DNA of 64,000 bases. It comes from Aspidiotus rigidus (Eukaryota > Arthropoda > Insecta > Hemiptera > Diaspididae). Positions 56,111 through 64,000 of this stretch are shown one piece after another. The stretch is taken from assembly GCA_035079385.1 (NCBI GenBank), contig JAVHKY010000013.1:13886001-13950000 (forward strand). Reading direction: 5' to 3'. The position numbers were made by a program, and so were the translations under genes. Below the pieces are notes generated by a model, which did not search any database, was not told the DNA's origin, and worked only from the letters and a program-made list of their open reading frames with translations. The first letter of the stretch is position 1; each line of letters starts with the position of its first letter.

Positions 56111-56867
56111 TCTGTAAAAAAATTTCGAAAACATGACTTTAACAGTGAAAAGAAGCTCTTTTGACAATACTTAGCTGTACTTTTCAGGCATTTATTGTGA
56201 AAAGCCCTATATGTCACAAGAGTAGTGCGAACCAATAACAAATGACCTCGCGTACTAAATCCTTCATTCGGGTTTGCCTTATTTCGCAGAAATTTCTCTG
56301 GGAAGTCTTTTTTTTTTACTTTTTTCGCGGTAGTTGCGGACCGTACAAAATTTCAATGAATTTTTTTTAGCCAAAATTTTCAGCTTTTGTTATGATAGCA
56401 ACAAGCTACCACTTATGTTTCTCGAGAACATTATTTTGTTATTTTGTCTATCGGTTTGGTTTACTGATGAAAAACCTGCAGTATAATCAACGGGATTTTG
56501 AAAAAAAATTTCACTTACATTCCAAGATACTCGTACCCTATTTTCGTTTTTTAACGCGACTATCTGAAATTTTGTCCAGAATTTTCGAGAATATACGAGT
56601 AATGTGTGGTAGAACTGAAAAAAAATTTCTAAATGTTAGATCAATCAAATTCCGATTACAAAAATTTTCCGCTTTGTCCACACTCACTAACTGAATGTTG
56701 GAGACGAGAATTTTTTTTTTACTCGAAGGCTATTTGCGCAGTAAAAAGATTATGCACAAAAATGAAATATTTTCGTTTCTTTAATTCTCTCATGTAATTT
56801 ATTAAGCAACACGATTTAATCAATGCATCAATGATTTGAAATTTATTATTTTCATTCGGCTTTCCAG

Positions 56868-56931
56868 TATAAATAAAACCACCGTGAGGTTATTAGTTGT
56901 TTCCTGCCAAATTCAAATCGAATTCATACAT
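56868..56931 (+). other. Locus C: small untranslated exon
   Basis: Acceptor CGGCTTTCCAG ends at 56867 and donor ACAT|GTAAGT begins at 56932. No ATG. It is the counterpart of 34841-34882 in locus B. Confidence 0.5.
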
Positions 56932-57912
56932 GTAAGTAAATTTTGATTATGAGTTATTAGGAGAAATTTTTTCCAAGACGAAATTCTTGAATATATTCTA
57001 TCCACTCACGATTTTCTCACTCATCATATGTGAGGCGAGATAAGAAATTATATCGGTGCAATTAGAGGTAAATTTTTACACACCCTCTCAAGGAAAAAAA
57101 ATTTATAAGCCTTTGCTAACAGTTCCAACTCATTCGATACGTCGGTTTCAGGTTGATTTCAAGTTGACTTCTTCAATTATTATGTTTTGAGCTTGAAAAC
57201 GACTGCTCCATGGCGTCGATTAAGAATCGATTTTTAATTTCCTGGGAATATTTTAAGCTGGTTGACTTTAATCAACGCGCTCTAAATTCGACACACAGTC
57301 TCCGTACTCTTGTACCACTCTGTCTATTCGATGACTTCTTTAATCTCAGACAGAATACGCAATCATTATTAGGTATACAAATGTAGAGACAGCCATTGAC
57401 AATCTCAATATTATGCTTGACCGAATGAGCAGTGATCGCATCGACGAAATTTCGACGTCTTATTTTGTCTGATACCGGAAATCGAATAATTTTTTATCTC
57501 GATTCTGAATAGATTGTACCTTTGAGATCTACAAAATTTCTCTATCAATCGCTTGTCTTCTATCGATGATAATTATACCTTTAATACCCAAAGTTGGCTC
57601 AATTTCGACGATGAGTCAATGATAAAAATAAGTTCATTTTGAGTCAATCTCCAGGCATCATGAGTATCTTGGGTCGCTTTGTGGTCGATGTTGGGCGGAA
57701 TTGAATTTGGTCCAAAATTGACATCAAACTTGAGCCGTCTTTTGCTCAAAACGGCGAGTAAATTGGGAGTCAACTTGACCTCAAATTGACATGACTCATC
57801 GTGTTTGGGAAATATACCTCCAACTAAATTAGTAAATTATTATTTTGTGAATGCATGGTACTTATTATTTGAATTCGAATTAATTGAATTTTAATTGTCT
57901 TTATTTGACAGC

Positions 57913-59794
57913 ATGATGTCATTGAAATTATATTCCTTCTTGTTACTACTCATCGCGGGTGTTTTATTCACGTTTGTAACAGCCCAGTAAGTACGCTTTT
58001 ATTAATTTTCTAATCGCTTTTGTCGCATGTACAGCGCCACCCATTCTCCATGGTGGAATGGATGCGTTGTGCATTAATTCTCTTTGCTCCAGCACCGGAA
58101 TCGACCCTTTCAAGTGTACCCGGTAAACATTGTTCCCACTTGAAGCCCTCAAATATAAAGGGCTTCAGGGATACAAAAAGGAAACAGGACTTCAAATAGG
58201 AATTAAAAGGATAATTTTTCCCAAATTAAGCCCTGTTTCCTTTTTGTGTCCCTGAAGCCCTTTATATTTGAGGCTTCATGAGGGCTTCAATAGGGAAGTA
58301 AGAGGGGAACAGTGAATCAACAGGGCTTCAAATGAGGGCTTCAGAGGGTAGTTTTTCCCAGGGGCTTCAGAAGGCTTCAAATTGTTTACCGGGTAACTTC
58401 ATCGTTGGATGAATCTCCTCAGCGAACCCCCTCTTCTTCTTGGCCAGCGCCAAGCTGCTGTGTTCCTGGGCACACAAAACTTTAGAACACACAACAGGAA
58501 CACCACCTTCGATATAGTAGATCTCTGTTGGAGTCTCTTTTGCTTCTTTCTTGAGGCTCAATTAATCTTTGTCTTCTTCCTGCACATCTGTATGTGGAAG
58601 GTACACAAGTGTTGAGTAGGGCATAGCGTAGTTTTGCGTTTGCCTATTCCATTCCAACTCCATCTGCTTCTTCTTCATGACTGTGGGTGCAAATGCAAAC
58701 ACTTCAACCTAGCATGGTGGATACCAGGCTACTCGGAGTAAGCGCTTCATCTACCATAATCCCTTGAAAAGAAAACTAAGCTTGCCACGCTCGCTCCTCC
58801 TCGCTTCCCACTCAAATAATAAGGTGTATGCTGTGCTTCATCATCCTGCCATTGGTTGCAATGTGAACACGTTTCCTGCTCAAATTTTCTTACCTCCTCG
58901 TGAAGGTACTTGTTGAAGTAGCAATGGCCACTTAACACCTGCTTAAGGTAAAAGTTCAGCTCACTATGGACCCGGTTCATCCTCTCATAAAGGTCGCGTA
59001 TTACCAGTATTCCCCTAGCTCATACTTCGAGCAATTCTCACTTTCCATTTCTCAAGCATAGAGCTCCTGGCCTTCTGCTGGACTTGAAGCATCTTGATCG
59101 GTTGTTGTCTTTTTTTTTTTTTATTTCATTTTATCAAAATATACCTACATCAATAACGCTTTTCCCCGAAAGACAGTTGCCTACTTTCTCGCCTGAATTT
59201 GTGTCATTGTGGTAGACTTGAAGATTGGTTTTTATGGAGAACCACTATTTTACAAGAGAAATATCGAGTTTTACAGGGAAGTGAAGAGGAAAAAAGTTAT
59301 AGCCCGTAGTATTCTCTTAAGATCACAACTATAGATACTTCACGTTCTTTCCCTTTTTCCATAAAATTGTGTGTAAATTTTATCAATTTGATAGAAAAAT
59401 CACGAGAAACAATAAGCAACCATCTTTCGGGAAAAAACCTTGCTGTCTTAATTGCATCTTAAAAACACTACAAAGTTCGTGACAACAAACAAGCGACGAT
59501 CAAATCTTGTTTTGATTGCTCTCATGAATTTTGATCCAACCGATCTCTATCAAAATTCTTTTCAATAATTAATAAATTATGAATTTTACCACATGAAAAA
59601 AGTAAGAGGGAGTAAGCGAAAACTTGATCGGCTAGGATTCGAATGAAATTATGATAAAAAATTATGATACAATTTGATGTAATCAAATTTTCCTTCGATC
59701 TTTCAGAGATGATGATAGATACACAGTTTACAACAGTCCCGGTGATACTAAACGTATAAAAACGGATGGAAATGGAAGTTTCAGCACTTCATAA
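57913..59794 (+). CDS. Locus C: secreted short peptide, 2 coding exons
   Basis: Coding exons are 57913-57986 (74 nt, acceptor TATTTGACAG|C) and 59707-59794 (acceptor GATCTTTCAG). The phase-2 intron again splits the Gln codon. The predicted protein is 53 residues. Residues 1-24 are a signal peptide (core YSFLLLLIA, ending V-T-A). The secreted part of 29 residues starts Gln-Asp-Asp-Asp, has a Lys-Arg pair in GDTKRIK, and ends Gly/Ser-rich (GNGSFSTS). Lys-Arg could be a convertase site (inference). No Cys. The intron holds a 275-bp MITE and an R1-like LINE fragment. It is the longest of the three paralogues. Function unknown. Confidence 0.7.
58022..58116. repeat. Inverted relative of 16275-16390
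   Basis: Its reverse complement shares AAGGGTCGATTCCGGTGCTG and GCTGTACATGCGAC with the copy in locus A. It adjoins the MITE insertion at 58119. Confidence 0.6.
58119..58393. mobile_element. MITE with TA target duplication (275 bp)
   Basis: The termini are CCCGGTAAACA and its inverse TGTTTACCGGG, flanked by TA on both sides (58117-58118 and 58394-58395), as for Tc1/mariner-type insertions. The interior is largely self-complementary and packed with AGGGCTTCA / TGAAGCCCT motifs (about ten). Two inner arms containing AAGGAAACAGG and CCTGTTTCCTT can fold. No coding capacity. Confidence 0.8.
58740..59095 (-). pseudogene. R1-like LINE ORF2 C-terminal fragment
   Basis: The minus frame reads RDLYERMNRVHSELNFYLKQ, then VLSGHCYFNKYLH and CSHCNQWQDDEAQHT. 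This matches the R1/Jockey-group tail (F-L-Q-L-(T/S)GHG-F--YL, then C-x2-C...H). The last Cys of the zinc motif is replaced, and the frame decays afterwards. It is inserted in the intron of locus C in antisense orientation. Confidence 0.7.
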
Positions 59795-60046
59795 ATGGTA
59801 AGTAAAAATTGTGGATATGTCTATGTTTTCCCCTCCATAAGCAAGTCGTGAGAATGAATTCAGTATACTGTATAATGGTATACCGTAGCCTGTGTTAGGC
59901 CTATATCTGGTCTGGTTTGATGGAGTTTATTGGGCGAACTTGAAAAAATTTCAGTTTTAAAGCTATTTTTTATTTCGATTGATATAATATTCAGCATTTT
60001 TATACAATTTTTTTTTTCTCTTCTTTGTTATTCCTTCCATGTCAAG

Positions 60047-60370
60047 AAGTCGACGAGCGTGGTATAGTGTCACAAAAATTGGAATCACCGGCTGTTCTAG
60101 AAATCCACATTATTATTAATAATTTTAATTTAATAATTATTGATTTTTTTTCTCTTTTCACGATAATAACGAGATAGACTATTACCATTATCGTGCAAGG
60201 GGAACGAAAAATTAATAATTTTTATTACCTACTACGACTCTTATCGTCAGGTACCTAGTTATTATTTAGAAATAAAAGAAGTTATCAAAATTTGTTATTG
60301 AATCGAATGGATTATCCTTGATTTCGATTTAAAGTATGAAGTAATTATGCTAATAAAGTTCTAAAATAAA
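60047..60370 (+). other. Locus C: 3' UTR region and poly(A) signals
   Basis: TGTCAAGAAGTCGACGAGCG near 60043 aligns with CAAGATGTCGACGGAT of locus A, but the clean TTTTAG acceptor of A and B is not present. An alternative acceptor (GTCAAG|AAG) must be used if this exon is spliced. AATAAA occurs at 60352-60357 and 60365-60370. Confidence 0.45.
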
Positions 60371-60532
60371 GCATTGTATTCAAAAAAAAAATTCGTTTGG
60401 AAAATTTCTTGTGTTTTTATGAAATAAAGGTAGGGCCATACCATTCGTTTCGATTTGTACAGAACGTAACACCCACTTGAACAGATCGAATCCGTCATTG
60501 GAGTGACGTCGTACCTAATTCTACTTTTTCTC

Positions 60533-60720
60533 GAATAACTAGATATGCAGTACTTCATATACCAATTGACTTATCCCCTTCAATGAGCCAGATATGCAAC
60601 GCTTCAAACACCATAAGACTAGGAAGGTCCTTCTAAAGTATTCCTAGTCACTCTTCTATTATGTATAGCTCCCAAGTCTGGCCTGTGACGTCATAATTTG
60701 ATGATAAACACGTCGTCTAT
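60533..60720. repeat. Repeat fragment matching 10610-10880
   Basis: TGAGCCAGATATGCAACGCT then TCAAACACCATAAGACTAG, and further AGCTCCCAAGTCTGGCCTGT with TGACGTCATAATTTGATGA. It is linked to the TGACGTCA-bearing repeat family. Confidence 0.6.
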
Positions 60721-60984
60721 ATACAAATATACTCGTATTTATGTGGAATAAAAGCGAAAAAATATTTCTTTTAATGTTTTATTTTTTGTACGGCAGCCTG
60801 GTTATCATCCATTAGAAACACTAGACGAAAAGAAGTCCTCTCTCGTCTAGAAATAGACCAATAGACCATACAAAAATTACACTCTCCCATGGGCTATAAC
60901 TAACCCTAACCTCTGCATATTGCCTCTATTGCCGACGCAAGAAGTTGGAAGCGTAACAACGTTGATTGAGACACTACTGTACAT

Positions 60985-61510
60985 CATTTGAGCAAATCTG
61001 TCGAGGACAAGACTATAGCATGTTTATTCTAGAAGAAAAGCAAGCGACAATTACTTTGTACGTATCTGCAAAACATTTTTTTCGTTTCCTACTTCCTGAA
61101 AAAATAAGAAAATGGAACTACGAATTGACGATTATTCGCGACGAAGAATTTTAATGATTAAGGAAAAGGGTTTTAGTGGGCCTAGAAACGACCAGTAAAG
61201 CAGTCGAAAGAGGTGATTTTAAAGAGCCTCGTTTGTATGACAGTTTTCATGTTCATAAAGGTGCCTTTTTCCAGCCTCGGCCTAGAGAGTCTTGACTTGA
61301 CTTATTGATGAGAAGATTCGTAACAATGAAAGAATTTTCTTGTATGTCGTTTAGAGAAATACTGTTCCAATCGCAAAACATAACAGCTTGATCTAAACTA
61401 CGTTTCAGAAATTGCTCACAAATGGAATTTACAACAAGACCGATCAAGCAATTTTTGGCAGGACAAAAGGAAGAAAAAAAAATTTGTAAACAAAAACCGG
61501 AACAGATTTA
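60985..61510. repeat. Dispersed 1.45-kb family, copy 4 (partial)
   Basis: It shares AGAAAAGCAAGCGACAATTA, GGCCTAGAAACGACCAGTAA and TTCATAAAGGTGCCTTTTTC with copies 1 and 2. It covers roughly the part equivalent to 1200-1700. Confidence 0.7.
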
Positions 61511-61550
61511 AATTTTATCGGTGAATTATAAATATATTTTCAAATAAAAA

Positions 61551-62015
61551 GTAGGCTGAATTCACCCTTTATTTTTAACTTGTACGACGTTTCGAACACG
61601 TCACTGTCTTTTGTCGAGTACAAAAACGAACAAAAAGAGATACCAGAGCTAAATACGAAATACAGCGATCATACTGCTCTGGCCTGCCACTCTAGAATAA
61701 TATTTAAATATAAGTTTGATTTTGAGAATCCCTCCATCTTAGCTCATGTAGGTAGATAATAACAGGAAGAGAAAGATCCGAGAAATCGTGGAAATTATGA
61801 CTCATGAAAAAGCTGTCAATTTAAAATTGTATTATTCGACGCTATTCAAAAGATATGTGTGATTCATTGTCATGTATTTTCGTATTTGTGTCCGCTGTAT
61901 CTGTATTTCGTATTTACCTTTGGTATCTCTCTCAGTTCGTTTTTGTACACGACAAAGAACAGTGACGTGTTCGAAACATCGTACAAGTAAAAAATAAAGG
62001 GTGAATTCAGCCTAC
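61551..62015. mobile_element. Inverted-repeat element with about 120-bp arms
   Basis: The left arm starts GTAGGCTGAATTCACCCTTT and the right arm ends AAAGGGTGAATTCAGCCTAC. The arms stay complementary for about 120 bp (CGTTTCGAACACGTCACTG-type core), with a unique centre of about 225 bp. No coding frame. Probably a MITE or foldback unit. No target duplication could be fixed. Confidence 0.8.
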
Positions 62016-62029
62016 AATTAATTTGAAAA

Positions 62030-63690
62030 CGACGGCTTCCTTAACGAAGTTAAACGAGGAACGCAGGGAACCTGTTTTATGAGTCATATGGGATTTGGTA
62101 TTGAGAATTCAAGGAAGCCCAGACCTAGATAAAGCCAGTGTAAAGAAGGTTTAGACCTGCTATAAGCGTAGTATAATATAGTTCAACTCTAACTTTTTTC
62201 TCGAATCACGAGCTAGGGGGGGAGAACCTAGAAATATCTTAGAAAAATTCCTATCATATAGGGCTCGAGAGTCGAAAGTTTTGTAAGTCCCTCCCCTATC
62301 ATTTATGACTCCAGAGTCGAAATTTTTTCTAAGTCTCCCTCCTATCATAGTATACAGCTCGAGAGTTGAAATTTTTTCAAGTCCCTCTCTTATCATAATA
62401 TATGGCTCGATAGTCGAAATTTACACATGGAACCTGTTTTATGGGGGGATTTGAGAAATTTGCCGTGCGCCGTCCGCCGTCCAGCAAAAAACTTAGAACA
62501 AAAACAACGGCTTCCTTAACGAAGTTGAACAAGGACGCAACCTGTTTTATGAGTCAAATGGGATTTGGTATTGAAAATTCAAGGAAGCCTAGACTTAGAT
62601 AAAGCTAATATAAATAATGAAGCCTAGACCTAGATAAAGCTAGTCTAAAAAAGGCCTAGACCTATAAGCCTAGTACATATAATATAGTTTGAGAGTCAAA
62701 ATTTTTCGAAGTCCCCCTCCTATCATATATAGCTTGAGAGTCGAAATTTTTTCAAGTCCCCCTCCTATCATATATGGCTCGAGAGTCAAAATTTTTCCAA
62801 GTTTTTCGCTGGACGGCGCACGGCAAATTTCTCAAAAAGCCCCCCATAAAACAGGTTCCCTGTTAACAATTTCGACTCTCGAGTTATATATGATATTAAA
62901 GGGACTTAGAAAAATTTCAACTCTCGAACCATGTATGATAGGAATTTTTCTAAGTCCCTCTTCTATCATATATAGCTGAGATTCAAATATTTTACAAGTC
63001 CCCTTCCTACCGTAATATATAGCTCGAGATTCGAGAAAAATTTAGACTCAAACTATATTATACCACGCTTATAGTAGATCTAGGCCTTCTTTATACTGGC
63101 TTTATCTAGGTCTAGGCTCCCTTGAATTTTCAATACCAAATCCCATATGACTCATAAAACAGGTTCCCTGCGTTCCTCGTTTAACTTCGTTGAGGAAGCC
63201 GTCGTTTTTTTCCAAGTCCCCCCTCCCCCCTATCATATATTGCTCGAGAGTCGAAATTTTTATAGTGCGAGCAAAGCCGTTTCTACTACAATCATTGTTT
63301 TTCTCTGCACGAATAAAGTTTTTACTACTTTTTCTAAGTTCTTTGCTGGACGGCGGACGGCGCACGGCAAATTTCTCAAAATGCCCCCCATGAAGCAGGT
63401 TCCCTGTTTAAAAAAAGCTAGTATAAAGAAGGCCTACCTATTATAAGCATAGTATAATACAGTTTGAGAGTCGAAATTTTTCTCGAATCTCGAGCTATAT
63501 ATCATAGCTCGAGAGTTGACATTTTTTCAAGTCCTTCTCATATCATATATAGCTTGAGGGTCGAAATTTTTCTAAGTCCTTCTCCTAGCATATATATAGC
63601 TCGAGACTCAACATTTTTCCAAGTTTTTGCTGGACAGCGGACGGCAAATTTCTCAAAAAGCCCCCCATAAAACAGGTTCCCTGTTAGAAA
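62030..63690. repeat. Cluster of nested AGGGAACCT-family palindromes
   Basis: At least seven termini fall here: 62040 and 62510 (TTAACGAAGTT-AAC-AGGA), 62420, 62845, 63155, 63385 and 63665 (GCCCCCCATAAAACAGGTTC). Between them are inverted runs of the 45-bp unit and CGCACGGCAAATTTCTCAAA. Both terminus types of the family are present, apparently inserted into one another. All reading frames here are translations of these repeats. Confidence 0.8.
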
Positions 63691-63764
63691 CTGGAACATT
63701 CGTTTCACTTTGAAATTTCCCAAAAACCTTTCTCTGAAATGATTTGGGCTTATAATTTATCTAC

Positions 63765-63960
63765 ACCCTAATGACGTCACGACCTGGATGTAGACAATCT
63801 TTTTCCTTGTGTAAAGCTTAATGCCAAAACCTTTTCCCTCTGTTGGAATCGAAGATCGGAATTTTTCAAGTCCTTCTATCTAGGTATAACCATAAGGGTT
63901 TAGGTTGAAAGGTTTTTCAAGTTTTCTGATCGACTTGGACTGGGATAATCGGCCGAGAAA
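63765..63960. repeat. Repeat fragment matching 1793-1960 and 26200-26340
   Basis: TGACGTCACGACCTGGATGT, AGACAATCTTTTTCCTTGTG and GGAATTTTTCAAGTCCTTCT align with 1795 (TGACGTCACGAACCGAATGT) and 26207. In the other two places it joins the 1.45-kb family directly to an AGGGAACCT element. Confidence 0.65.
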
Positions 63961-64000
63961 TGCGCCCCATACGAAGAACTCCCGTGTTCACGAATGGAGA

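Noticed and set aside
62160..63723. Multiple frames with IIYSSRVEIF / STLEPYMIGG phrases
   Set aside because: All are readings of the 45-bp unit and AGGGAACCT-family arms.

Overview
The window is nuclear DNA of an animal, most likely an arthropod and probably an insect. The support is: spliced genes with GT-AG introns, a TATA box plus TCAGT initiator, AATAAA poly(A) signals, and a dense mix of Ty3/gypsy, I/R1-type LINE, Penelope-like and Helitron remnants. I cannot name the order or species. The sequence is AT-rich, and most long reading frames are transposon debris or translated repeats, not host genes.

The only host genes I can build are three tandem, same-strand paralogues encoding very short secreted peptides (locus A about 15.4-23.3 kb, locus B about 31.6-36.8 kb, locus C about 54.9-60.4 kb). 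Each has a signal-peptide exon of 74-77 nt that begins one base before the ATG, a phase-2 intron that always splits the same Gln codon, a short divergent second coding exon, and a 3' UTR exon. Loci B and C also have a small untranslated exon upstream of the signal exon. The predicted proteins are 33, 45 and 53 residues. Signal peptides and introns look alike, while the secreted parts barely align beyond an N-terminal Gln and an acidic run. A fourth locus (D, 27.84-28.58 kb) keeps promoter, leader and poly(A) sequences but has no coding exons.

Layout: 0.5-5.0 kb holds repeat families and two large palindromes. A Helitron remnant lies at 5.3-5.8 kb. A young Ty3/gypsy element with near-identical LTRs, but no reverse transcriptase or RNase H, occupies 6186-10265. 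Direct repeats fill 12.6-14.3 kb. A foldback-type element with a minisatellite core (16.5-17.7 kb) sits in locus A. LINE remnants occur at 20.3-21.8, 29.0-31.3, 39.6-42.5, 43.1-43.8, 46.1-46.3, 53.6-54.0 and 58.7-59.1 kb. Penelope-like remnants are at 44.7-46.0 and 52.95-53.6 kb. Minisatellite and AT-rich satellite fill 50.4-52.9 kb. The right end (60.5-64 kb) is a cluster of inverted-repeat elements.

One palindromic repeat family, marked by AGGGAACCTGTTTTAT and a 45-bp internal unit, recurs across the whole window and explains many spurious reading frames. The most promising undescribed system is the secreted-peptide array. Exon models are inferred from splice signals and cross-copy comparison only; no transcript evidence was available.
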